From Ceratopteris richardii (lineage: Eukaryota; Streptophyta; Polypodiopsida; Polypodiales; Pteridaceae): a DNA stretch of 64,000 nt. Both the position numbers and the translations under genes were made by a program. The notes under the pieces were generated by a model. The model saw only the letters and a list, made by a program, of their open reading frames with translations, did no database searches and was not told the DNA's origin. Shown here piece after piece: positions 21,301 through 31,711 of the stretch. How positions within the stretch are numbered: position 1 is the stretch's first letter; every line of letters begins with the position of its first letter. The stretch covers positions 72,236,983-72,300,982 of the forward strand of contig CM035416.1 in NCBI GenBank assembly GCA_020310875.1, read 5' to 3'.

Positions 21301-23000
21301 TTAGGTCCGTATGTCAATACTGGCACTAATAGCTTAGCCCACTGAGGTATTACTTCCAAATTAAACAAGTAAGCATCAGGAAGATCATCTGATACTCCTG
21401 GTGGGGCTTCTCCCGATGTGAGCCTAGAAAGGTGATCTGCTCTCAAATGAGTCTTCCCTTTCCTTACCACAACCTCAAAATCATATTCCATTAGCAAGAG
21501 AAACCATCTTACTAATCTTCCTGTATTGCATGGTTTGTTTACGAGGTATAGCAATGCCTGATGATCAGTAAAAAATTTAAACTTATTTGCAAGCAAATAG
21601 TGTCTAAATTTCTTAATTGCATATATCATGCCTAAGCCTTCTCTCTCAGTAGTGGTATAATTTCGTTCAGCTGCATTCAATTGTCGACTAGCATAGGCAA
21701 TTGGAAGATTACCTTCACCAGTAGGTTGTGCAAGCACACATCCAATGGCATAATTGGATGCATCCACATGAACATGGAAAGGCTTATTCCAATCCGGTGT
21801 GGTTAACATTGGTGCTGAACATAATCGCCGTTTAAGCTCATTGAAGGAATTCTCACATTCCTCAGTCCACTCAAAGTTTGTTAGAAGTCCGTACATGGGC
21901 TTTGCAATGACAGCATACATGTGAATGAACCGGCGGTAGTAACCACAATGTCCCATGAAAGCTTGTACTTCCTTGACATTCCTTGGCCTAGGTAGCTCTG
22001 CTATGGCTCTCACTTTCTCTTCGTCAGTAGATATGCCATTCTTTGACACTATGTGCCCTAGAATCTTCCCTTGCCTGACCATGAAAACACACTTTTCTGG
22101 GTTTAGGCACACTTGATATTCTCTACATTTGTCAAAGATTTGTCTCAGTTCAGGGATATGGGTTTGTCTGATGTTGGAATGAGCACAAAGGTCATCAACA
22201 TAGACTTCTAAATTCTTCCTCAGGAATTCCTTAAATACATGGCACATTAGTCTCTGGAAGGTAGCTGGTGCATTGGTAAGCCCAAATGGCATTACACGAA
22301 AGGCAAATATACCCCACTCTGTGGCAAAAGCTGTCTTATGCTGATCTTTTGGAGCTATGGCTACTTGATTGTAGCCCGAAAATCCATCGAGGAAGCTGTA
22401 CACTTCCTTGCCTGCTACTCTTTCTAAGAGATGTTCTGTGATGGGAAGCGGATAGTTATCTCGAATTGTGGCTGCATTGACCTTCTTCAAGTTAATGCAT
22501 ACACGCAGCTTGCCATTCTTCTTGGGCACCACTACGATGGGGGATACCCACTCAGTGTGCTCAATTTCATAGATAAATCCAGCTTCAACCAGTCTATCTA
22601 TCTCCTCTTTGATCTTGGCCGCATAATTATCGTTATATGTATAGGGCTTTTGCTTAGAGGGTTTAGCATCTGAGGTCATGGGGATAGTGTGTGAGCATAT
22701 GTCAGGGTCAACACCTTTCAAATCCTTGTAACTCCAAGCGAATACATCTCTGTATTCTCTTAGCAAGGCTATTAACGCATGCTCTTCTTCCTCTGTTAGG
22801 TCATGGCCTATGTACGTGCATCTCTCCTCTCCTTCTTCTAGGGCCACTACTATTTTCTTGGTGGTTTCTTTGTTATCATAGGCCTCTCCCGATTGTGCCT
22901 CTCGTTTAGGCATTCTTATCATGACTCTCCTGTCGTCTATCTCATACTTCTTAAAATTTTCCGGGACCTCAAACAAAGATTCTTCCTCTTCTGGTGAGAC
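21301..23000 (-). pseudogene. pol: E3 reverse transcriptase and RNase H
   Basis: Minus-strand RT runs from about 22640; P-I-V-V-V-P-K-K-N-G is near 22540, M-P-F-G-L-T-N-A-P-A-T-F-Q near 22270 and the catalytic Y-V-D-D-L near 22200. RNase H follows with H-V-H-V-D-A-S near 21770, A-S-R-Q-L-N near 21690 and F-T-D-H-Q-A-L near 21560, ending in the H-L-R-A-D-H-L-S-R block. RT copies the genomic RNA and RNase H removes the RNA strand. No stop lies in this stretch. Only one RNase H domain is seen. Confidence 0.95.
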
Positions 23001-24100
23001 TTCTCTCTTCTTTCGTTTCTTTCCTTCTTCCTTCGGGGTCACATGTGTGGCTAATCTTACATCATTTGTAAGCTCTCCATGCCTCTGGGGTTGAATTTCT
23101 ACTTCATGGAAGTATTCTTCATCTGATGCAAAAGGTGGGTCCATAATGATTGACTCTAGATCGGAGTCACTTGCATCCTCAAATGCATCAGGGCTAGGTT
23201 CGCATTCTTCTAGAACTGCCTCTCCCATGATTGGCTCTATGGAGAAGACTGAAATGTCATAGCCATCCTCATCACAATGAGGTGTCCATTGTTCTTCATT
23301 GATGGCTACATCCATTGTTGCTAGGATTTCTGCCCAACCGTGGGGTTCAAATTCTTCGTCCGGAAAGACTACAGGTGCATAGGCTGGGTCTTGAATTGAT
23401 CTATGTGTTTCTTTTGCACCTACCTCTCTGGCTTTTTCTCTCTTCTCTTCTTCTACTGCTACTTTGCACATCCATAAGTGGGTGTCTTCATGCATCCATG
23501 AGGATCCTGACCCTATGGAATGCACCGATTCTGTATCATCTTTGGCTCTATGGATGGGATTCCATTGGATAGGAGGGACATCTCTATGAGAGTAATCCTT
23601 GAGATTGACTTTGGTTGTAACACCTAAGTGCTGCAAATACAAAGAATTGGTTCCCCAATCCTGTACCACTTGCAACTACCGCATAAATGGTCTTCCCAAA
23701 ATCATTTCATAGGCATGATTTTTGCTGAAGTCACATATAGCAAATGTATGCTCAAACTCGACACCACAGGTGGTGAGAGTTGTTCCTTCTAGCAATCCTA
23801 AGGGTCTCTCAATATGACCATCGGCCATCTGCAATTTCATTCTCGTTGGCCTGAGTGTTGGCTTGCCCCAACGCTTCCATAGGGAAGTGGTGGCAATTGC
23901 AACTCCTGCACCTGAGTCCAAAATTGCCTTGGTTGTGTACTCCTGGTAGGTAATGGGAAGATAGGTGTTCCCTTCTTCACCTTCACACATATCTCCTATC
24001 TTATCCAAGGGTATCTCTGGCACTGTCCTATGTGATCCTACCTGGGAACGAGGTTTTGCTATCTCGGGCACTTGAGTGGCTACATGTTTTCACACTTCTG
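23001..24100 (-). pseudogene. pol: E3 first retropepsin domain and protease-RT linker
   Basis: The DSGAGVA active-site block is at about 23920-23900 (Asp codon at 23916-23918) and I-L-G-R-P-F near 23695, where a TAG follows R-P-F-M-R (E2 reads CAA). Downstream is a roughly 230-residue acidic linker with the F-P-D-E-E-F-E-P-H-G-W-A-E-I-L block, ending at the basic K-K-R-K-K stretch before RT. A TGA near 24090 stands where E2 reads a Trp codon. The domain would process gag-pol. Confidence 0.9.
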
Positions 24101-27100
24101 GTCTAACCTTAAGCAGCTCTTCCAAAGTGAGATTGCACTGCACTTTGGTGCTCTTCACTACCTCTGTGTTCCTAGGTATGACTGAATCTTCGTTTCTTAC
24201 CATGACTGTAGGTGCTCTCATACATGTGGACTTTGCTTCCCATGGGCCTGTGAAATGGGGTAGTTCTTGTAAAGAATTAGACTCGAAGTCTAATCTTACT
24301 TGAGATTGGGCACTCTCCTGCTCTCCATAAATGGAAGGAAGGTCTTGTGGGAATTGATCGTGTGTGTCATCCACCAGTTCAATGGGAGGAGGAACTTCAC
24401 TCTCTTTAGCCCATTTCTCTTCTTGAATCTCTCGCAAGAATTCTGGTGTGTATTGATTCATAGAAGAAGAGGTGTCTGGCTCCGTAGAGTTAGGCACGTA
24501 GGCCTCAGGCACATAGGCTTTCTGGGTAGGAAGACCTGCTCTTTCACTAGCCTTGTCATGGTGTTGAGGGGCGAGTTCCTTTTGTGATTGTGCCATTAGA
24601 TTCTCTATTCTTTCTAGGGAGGGGGGGTTGTCTGGTTCAGTGGAATTGGGCACATAAGCTTTCGATGGGGGATGGGTCATGTTTTTGCTTGCTTTATCTC
24701 TTTCTTGATTTTTTTTCTTCCTTGGCAGATCTTGCAATTATGCCCTCTAACTTCTCTAGAAGTCCATCCAAGTGTAATTGCGTCTTGGCTGAGCCCGAGT
24801 AATTGAAAAGGCGACTGGCTTCAAACATAGTCTGAGCCAATGCGACCATTTTCGCGCAAAGCTTGGTTCTTTCTATCTCTAGGTCAGCTCTAGGGTAGCA
24901 CTTGTCATGATCCGTGACATTTTGCCCTTCTTGGATTCTGGCCTGATATGCTTTAAGCATCATGTCTATGTCTTCAGGAGTGGGATCAGCTAATACTGAT
25001 CCTGCTTGGGGTGGTGGGTGGGTTACGTGGGGTGTATTAGAGGGTGGAGGGATGGAGGGTGATGGGGATGGTAGCGGTGGGAATGTGTGAGAGTGCGGTT
25101 GAGATGTGATCTCTATGATTTTGGCCTTGGTTTCTCGTAGACTTTCCTCAAGTTCACTCATCTTCTTTGCCCATTGCCTTTTCATACATTCACGGCTATC
25201 TCTCCAAGCTCTTGTTCTCTTCTTATTTTGGCTATCAGTATCGCTAGCGTCTGGGCTCTTTTCCTGGCTTACTCCTTGGTTTTGTTGCACTGCTTGAGCT
25301 CTCGTAACTACCTGTATGGGTGCAGTGGAAGTGACACTTCCTATGGAATCTACCACTAACCTAATAACATTAATAGGAGTGATTTTATGGCATATTATTA
25401 GGATTCTTAGGGCAATCTCGTAAGAGATGCTCCTTTCCACACTCTTGGCAAAAGCCTTGAATTGTTACTGACTGGGGTTGCATAGGTGGAGGTAAGGGAC
25501 AATCACGAATGAGATGATCTCCCTGACATCTGTAGCATGGTCCTTTAGGGAATGGGGGTCTTACTTGCTTAGGTTGAGGCCTAGAGTTGGGGTTTGCATA
25601 CATGACGTTTGTGTAATCTGACTCCCAACTAGGTTCATTTGGCTCTTCACTATAGTAAGACTCACCATGCTCAGGAGACTGCATGTAGTAGGCCTGGGGG
25701 CTATCAACATGTGTAGAATCAAAGCTATGGTCACTCGGGTCACTTTCAGAAAGCAATGATGTTACAGGGACTATAGCTCTATTCAGGTTCTCTCCTGCAG
25801 CTGCATATTTTATTGGGATCACATTAGTAGGAGCAGGTGGTTGCTGTGCTAGCACTGGCTAGGGTCTCAGTTGGTTTTGGTAGGGTTGGTAGGTTTGTTG
25901 AGGCCTAGCGTACTGTTGTGGTGGATATTGGTTCTGATATCTTCCTTGTTCAGGGTATGTCTGAGGGTAGGTTTGCCTAACTGCTTGCTTGTTGTATGGG
26001 CAATCTTGCGTTGTGTGATTTGTGTATCTCCGTTCTATGGTGCAGTATTGGCCACTAGGATTTACTTGGGGTTGAGCCATAATGGGACAGACATTTGCCA
26101 TATGGTCGCCTCCACAATTATAACATCTTTTTACAGGGGCGAACCTTGGGATTTGTTTACTAGAGACACCTAGTTTCTGAGCAACTTTCTCTGCAAGTTC
26201 CTCAATCGATGTGGATTGCGTGGAAGAGAGGCTAGAGGCACTATCTGAATCTTTGTATATCTTGGAAAGCTCTAACTCCTCCCCTAGGTTATCCTCAATG
26301 TCAATACACATGCGTACACACTCTTCTATTGTCCTAGGGTCCTTCAAGTACACATATGATCTTAATTTGGTACTTAGCAATCCATCCAAGAATAAAGCCA
26401 CTTGCTTAGCTGGTGTGGGTAGCTCAGGGACAGGGCATCTTTCAAGATATTGCCTAAATCTCCTTCTTGCAAGTCTCACGGTCTCTTGAGGGGTTTGCTT
26501 GAAGCTGTGAATCAGTGAGGAGGTATTATGTCTTATGCCACTCTTAGAGAATTCAATAATGAAAGCCTCTAGGAGTTGGTCTATGCTCCTGAATTGTCTC
26601 TCGTTTAGTGGCTCAAACCATGTCAGGGCAGTGTTCCTAAGGGTTAGACCAAAGGCATTGTACTGCGTGAATAGATCCTCCACTTGTTCAGCTCTCAGGA
26701 CTTGTCTAAACTCAGCCACATGATCGTATGGATCTCCAGTGCCATCGAAGTAGTTCTTCATGGACTTAACTAGCTGAGTCGGTCTCAAGGTCCTTGTGTG
26801 CTCTCTAGGTCGTGGTAGAGGGAATTCATCCGCATTTCTTTGATTCCTGTGAGCTCTAAGCATCTCAGGTTCTACTCTATTGGTTTCCATTCTCGTTCTT
26901 TCTCTGCCCCCTGGGTTGGCAAAGCTTACTTCTAGCCTATCTCTACTCCTGTCTCTTTGAATTCCATGAGCTTGGGATGTTCCAACACCAGGGTGACCAT
27001 AGGACACATTCGATCTTGGTTGGGGGAAAATAATTTCACCTTTCCAAGTGTAAGCATGCCTATCATTTTCTGTCACCACAAAGATCCTCTCCGAAGCGTG

Positions 27101-27745
27101 ATCTAAGTAGGTCACTATGCCTGGGCTATCAGGATCCTTAAACTCATAGATCATGATTGTTCCTATATCAGTTGGCTGATCAGATTTATACCTCCAAAAG
27201 GCTTCGTCAGTTTCTCGATTGAGGAGCAAATCTATGCTCTTCTTATCCTGGGGAATCCACTCTGGTGTGATAATCCTAGTGAGAACCGATTTGCCTCGAG
27301 GGGTTCTAGGTTCTGTACCCATGTTTCCTTGCTCTAGGTCCCCTAAGTCCGCTTCTGGGATCACATTTCCAAATTCGTCCGTCTTATCTGGGTGACTGGT
27401 GACTACGTATATGGTTCCTTCTTTGTCCAAGTATGCTCCGTTTTCAAACTTGATAGCTGGGCGCTCTAGTCCAATGGATTGATCAGGATTCTTAATCTGT
27501 ACCACAGATCTTCCTAGGCCGTCCTCATAGATGCTAGCACCTAATCGGTTGGTCCTAAGGTATTCCAACTGCGTTTTGTAAGGGCCTTCTACCCTGTGCA
27601 AGTATGGCACTCCTGAACTTCCTGTAGGCCTCTCCATACCTTGAGACATCTCGGATTCACTAGTCTCAGAAGACCTAAGGCTTTGTCTATCCCTTACTAG
27701 ATGTCGCCCTGATCTAAGGTTCATAAGCCTAATTGGATAGCCCAA
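24101..27745 (-). pseudogene. gag: E3 gag: N-terminal region, capsid-like domain, zinc knuckles, Pro-rich C terminus
   Basis: Start M-x2-L-R-S-G-R at about 27724 (M-N-L-R-S-G-R), with an in-frame ATG at 27745. An N-terminal stretch of about 280 residues is unfamiliar. The capsid-like retrotransposon gag domain lies at about 26780-26380 (Y-F-D-G-T-G-D-P-Y-D-H ... A-L-T-W-F ... R-R-F-R-Q-Y-L-E-R-C-P). Three zinc knuckles, C-Y-N-C-G-G-D-H-x4-C, C-Y-R-C-Q-G-D-H-x4-C and C-Q-E-C-G-K-E-H-x4-C, all have C-X2-C-X3-H-X4-C spacing. TAG at about 25857 and frameshifts near 25400 and 24715 break the frame. The A-Y-V-P-N-S-T-E-P-D block is repeated in this copy. Confidence 0.9.
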
Positions 27746-28640
27746 ATTTGCCCAAGTACAACCTCGTTGCAGAGTCCTTTTGTATCCGTTACTTGATTCT
27801 TTTTAGTTGATTCCCGTGTTAAAATTCTTGTCTGATATCACGTCGTAAGGTATATTTGAGTGTAGTTCTGCACTTACAGTTGATCGTTCCACGTTAAGTT
27901 CTTTTCCTTTAAAGTTCTCGACAGTACAAAGATTATGTCCTTAGCTTGAACTTGAAAGTTCAGGTATTCTTCAACTTGATAATTGCCTATCGTCGCCCTG
28001 ACTTACTCCTACCTCTAGTCGTTCTTAGCCTAAGCTAGGAATTGACGAAGGGGAGTTGAGAATATTCCGACCTTTCTTGCTGATCCTTGCTCTTTAGTGC
28101 TCGAGAAGTTGATTCTCAAGCTTGCACAAAGCCCTTGCTTGGACGCTCTCAATTGCTTCTCAATAGACCTGCATTAGTCCCAAGATTAGCTCCAGACTTA
28201 AATTCAAATGACAGACTAAACCACTTTCATGCATGTGACTCATCGACCAAATTATCTCTTGCCTTTATAAAAAACAATCCCAAGGATCCCTCAGTTTTCC
28301 TACCTCGGTTATGGTAAACTCCAAAAAACCCTATCTAATAATCCTGATCTTAATTTTCACATAACCAGTGGAAGTTTTGGTTGTACTCCTCACGAGCTTT
28401 CCGACAAAACAAGAATCACAGCAATTGGATTTCGTATGAGGAAGTTATGTCAGTTCAGGCTTCAGGGATTAAAACAGGGTTCAAAACAGTTTAATCAAGC
28501 AGGCAGAAATTCTTGAATTACTTGGGTTGCGGCTTCAACATGCAATGCTAACCCCGAGTGTTTGTCCCACAAATTGGTCAAATTAGCCCCCTATTCTTTA
28601 CCCTAGAAAATTGGCCAAATTTGCCCTTCTAACGCATTCG
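27746..28640 (-). other. E3 leader, unique part
   Basis: Untranslated leader between gag and the tandem repeats. I see no gene, promoter or strong repeat in it. The part around 28315-28460 resembles the E4 leader around 47830-47950 (shared TATCTAATAATCCTG and ACGAGCTTTCC), so it is a diverged but common leader segment. Confidence 0.6.
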
Positions 28641-28649
28641 CAAGTTTTG

Positions 28650-29255
28650 TCAGTCGCGATTGATAGGTCAGTCGCGATTGATGTATCGATCGCGATTGAC
28701 AGGTCCGTCGTGGCTGTCAGCCGCGATTGACGTGTTGATCGCGATTGACAGGTGGTTCGAAAAGTCAATCAGTCGTGGTCAAAGGGTCGTTGACTCTGTC
28801 AGTCGCGATTGATGGGTCGGTCGCGATTGACAGGTCAGTCGCGAGGGTCTGTCCGTCGTGGTCAAACAATCGTTGACTATGTCGGTCGCGATTGACAGAG
28901 CCGTCGTGGGCTGTCAGTCGCGATTGATGGGTCGATCGCGATTGATGACTCGATCGCGATTGACACGTGTCACGCGTATGATCCGTCAGTCGTGGTCAAT
29001 CGGTCGTTGACCCTGTCGGTCGCGATTGACAGAGCCATCGTGGGCTGTCAGTCGCGATTGATGGGTCAATCGCGATTGACAGGTCTGTCCGTCGTGGTTT
29101 GTCGATCGCGATTGACAGAGCGATCACGATTGACAGAAATCTGAGGAGTTTCAAAATTCTAAGCACATTTTTGGGAAGCTCTAGGCCTGTAGATCATGGT
29201 TTTGCACTTTGTTTGGCAATTTGAGCATTTTTTCTGTCGGTCGCGATTGACAGAG
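28650..29255 (-). repeat. E3 leader tandem repeats with CGCGATTGA core
   Basis: At least 16 copies of CGCGATTGA (or a close variant), written on the plus strand, lie 15-70 bp apart, mostly as GTCGCGATTGACAG or GATCGCGATTGACAG. Six include the palindrome ATCGCGAT. Related TTGACT/TTGACC motifs, similar to W-box cores, occur between them. The repeats lie in the 5' leader of E3; the E4 leader has its own repeats with the same palindrome. Confidence 0.85.
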
Positions 29256-29309
29256 GTCGGCGACACACAGACAGTTACCGAGAATTCCGTACCTGCGCAG
29301 AGTGCTGGG

Positions 29310-29602
29310 GCTCAAGGACTCCTTGGCTTGCACAAAATGGAGCTACAAAAATACGAAATGATATTTACAATGGTTTTTAGTGATGAAAATCACTATTTGT
29401 GTAGGGATTTTCTCTATTGATTTGTCATACATACCTTTGAGCTACTTGCTCTTTCTTCTTATGTGCTCAACTCCTTGATGTCTGAAAAATTTAGATGGCC
29501 TACTTGCCAGATCTTCTTTGACTGCCATGTCTACTTGTGCTGTCCCTTCGCTCTGACTCTCTTCGTCTTGTGGCTCCTTCGGTTCCCTGACTGCTGCCAA
29601 CA
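29310..29602 (-). repeat. E3 5' LTR remnant (U3 part only)
   Basis: This 293-bp stretch matches 13958-14254 of the 3' LTR with about three substitutions and a 4-bp gap. The outer end (TGTTGGCAGC) is intact and abuts the CACCT duplication at 29603. The rest of the LTR, the primer-binding site and the first leader bases are replaced by a junction at about 29309. Confidence 0.9.
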
Positions 29603-29607
29603 CACCT

Positions 29608-30084
29608 CTACCCCTGCATCCACATCATTTAGTAATGCACTAGACACCATGTTCGAAGCGGCCACTCAACTTAAGCAAGAGTATAGGTTACTGGAAGAAA
29701 ATAACACAGAGCTGTGCAATCTCTTGGCTCAACTCCAGGCATGTGTCAATGCCTTGGAGCTAAGTAATACAGCACTACAACGTGAAGTGACCACCCTCCA
29801 ACAATCCCAGGTGGAGCTCAAAGCCAAACATACAGAGATGACTAGGGTAATGGAAGAACAACTCAGGGATCAGCTAGGCCGCAATGCTAGACTACAAAGA
29901 AACATGGCTTTACTTCGTCGCCACTTAGCAGCGGCTCAAGAAGAGAACAAAAGGCTACAGCAACAAAACCAGGAGAATCTAGAAGCAGCCATGGAAAATA
30001 CCCTTGGAGCACCTATAGACCCTGCCAAATTCCAAGCTGTTCCCTCAGAACACATTCAACAGGTGTTAGAAGATTATGCAACCC
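29608..30084 (+). pseudogene. E2 ORF2, second part: coiled-coil region
   Basis: Continues E2 ORF2 after the E3 insertion, in frame with the stretch ending at 13559. It is rich in Glu, Gln, Leu and Arg with heptad-like spacing (E-Y-R-L-L-E-E-N-N, then A-R-L-Q-R-N-M-A-L-L-R-R-H, then E-E-N-K-R-L-Q-Q-Q-N) and aligns with the E3 coiled coil. E4 interrupts it at 30084 just after E-D-Y-A-T; the alignment resumes at 50136 with L-L-E-A-H-D-Q-L. There is no stop inside the segment. Confidence 0.88.
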
Positions 30085-30710
30085 TGTCACTCTAGCACAA
30101 TGGTGAGTACCAACGTGAGGAGATACACCTCATAAATGTCAATCCGTGGAGACATGAGGACCGGTATGAAGACCGCGAGCAAGTGATGGCACAAGTGCGT
30201 GAGTGAAAGCACACAAGCATGCACACACATACACACACACGCGCACAAGGTAAGAACAAAGAGTGGAACAATGGAAAGCTTCAATTACCAAAGAGCTCTT
30301 TTACAGAACTGAAATCTACAACAAGCCAACCTCAAAAATGAGCTCTCCAGCCCTTTTTATAGTTTTTGAGTGGTTTTGGCCCTGTCCAGACCTAGTGTCC
30401 GGCCTAGTTAAAAAATAGGTTCCAGGGCTTATTTGGGGGCTCAAACGGAGTCTAAAAATCATGAAAATTGGTAGGATGGTAGTTCTAATACTCCTCAAGC
30501 TCGAGGACTCCTCGGCTTGAACAAAATGGAGTTACAAAAATGGAAAATGGTATTTACAATGGTTTTTAGTGATAATAATCACTATTTTTATAGGGATTTC
30601 ATCTGAAAATTTGACAGGTGCTTCTTGGAGCTCCCTACTTGCTCCTTCTTCTTATGTGTCCACTTCCTTGATGCACTTCCATTCTTTGTCCTTGATCTTG
30701 AGCTTCAACA
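30085..30710 (-). repeat. E4 3' LTR (626 bp)
   Basis: Minus-strand ends TGTTGAAGCT ... GAGTGACA. A TATA box, CTATAAAAAG, lies at about 30353-30363 and an alternating CA/CG tract at 30222-30246. The central part, with AGTGTCCGGCCTAG, is shared with the LTRs of E2 and E3 although the ends differ. Confidence 0.96.
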
Positions 30711-30746
30711 CTCCCCCCCCTCTTGAGTCTGTCGTCCCTGACAGAC
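30711..30746 (-). promoter_or_regulatory. E4 polypurine tract and conserved hairpin
   Basis: The polypurine tract AAGAGGGGGGGGAG on the minus strand abuts the 3' LTR. The perfect inverted repeat GTCTGTC-N6-GACAGAC occupies 30727-30746. It is kept although ORF2, which overlaps the hairpin in E2 and E3, is absent. Confidence 0.88.
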
Positions 30747-31711
30747 CCTTGTTGTAGTGGTCTTTCCCTGTAGTACGTTGAGAGGTAGCGTCCTTTGCGT
30801 CCAACAGGGGCGATCCCTCTTCCCAATGTATCCTGGTCGTTTGTCTGGTTCTTCACTTTGCCACTGTTATCTCGTGCAGTTTGTAGTTCCTTTGTACGTA
30901 CTTCTGCCTTGTATTCCATCTGGGTGGTGCATTTGTGAGTTTCCCAAAACTACTAGTTGCTCAAGGGAGGTGTTCAATGTTGATTAGGAGCAACTCTCGG
31001 TGGTGGATGGCTTCCTTGCTCTTGTTGTTGTCATCATGATGTCGTCGAGTTCTTCCAAAGATGGCTTTTCATAGTTTTCATGCCAAGTACTTGTAACCCA
31101 TAATGAATGGTGGGTAAGTGCATTAGTGCATGGGTTGAACAAAATATGTGCCTTGTGCATGGCCTTGTAATGTGGCCCTACATATGCGTACTTGGAAAAT
31201 GCATGGCAAGAAGTATGGTGCAAGAGATTGGGTCTTGAGCTAAGTGCTCAAGGGTATGCTGACGAAGAGGTTTCCTAATCTATCATGGTTATAGTGTTGT
31301 TGAAACAAACATGTCTTACCATGGTGAAGGGTCCGTTGATCTTCATCTCTTCGTGTTGTGGTTCCCTCATGGTGTTTGACCGTCGGCTTGTCCTTTTTGT
31401 TGAGGGATGTCCTTGCTGGAAGTTCGCTGATGAGCATTTAAGCACATAGTCTTCTCTCTCTTTTTTTTTTTTTTTTTTTTTTGGAACAATGGTGGCCGCA
31501 AACAAGAAGAAAGAGGTTAGTATCAATAACATATTTTGCATGTGAAAATTGTGTTGTGTCTCATGTGCCTGGGATTTCTCAATTGTGTCTATGCACGGCC
31601 ATGTAAGGTGGCCCTATATTGATGCATACTTTGGAAATGCATGACCTGAATGGTGCAAAAGACAAGGTTATGCCAAAGGCACATGGTTGCTGCACGTCGA
31701 GGCTTTTGATG
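30747..31711 (-). other. E4 3' untranslated spacer
   Basis: About 965 bp between the W-V-P-K tail and the hairpin, in the place where E1-E3 carry ORF2. There is no convincing frame and no ORF2 remnant beyond the first few tens of bases next to the hairpin. It contains a T run on the plus strand of more than 20 bases near 31458-31481 and two diverged copies of a stretch with TGGCCTTGTAATGTGGCCCTA-type sequence (near 31160 and 31600), hinting at an internal duplication. Confidence 0.65.

Larger units (their letters stand above)
13560..29602 (-). mobile_element. E3: Ty3/gypsy element with ORF2, inserted in E2
   Basis: Minus-strand insertion flanked by the 5-bp target duplication CACCT (13555-13559 and 29603-29607). 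The order on the minus strand is truncated 5' LTR, leader with tandem repeats, gag-pol-second protease-W-V-P-K polyprotein (27745 to 18393), spacer, ORF2 (18168 to about 14291), hairpin, polypurine tract and 3' LTR. The length is 16.0 kb. The 5' LTR has lost its R/U5 half, the primer-binding site and the first part of the leader by deletion, so this copy could no longer be reverse transcribed normally. Several stops and two frameshifts are present. Confidence 0.95.

Noticed and set aside
21301..23000. A second RNase H domain as in some Tat/Ogre elements
   Set aside because: The segment between RNase H and the integrase core is accounted for by the two zinc modules; no second set of RNase H motifs was seen.
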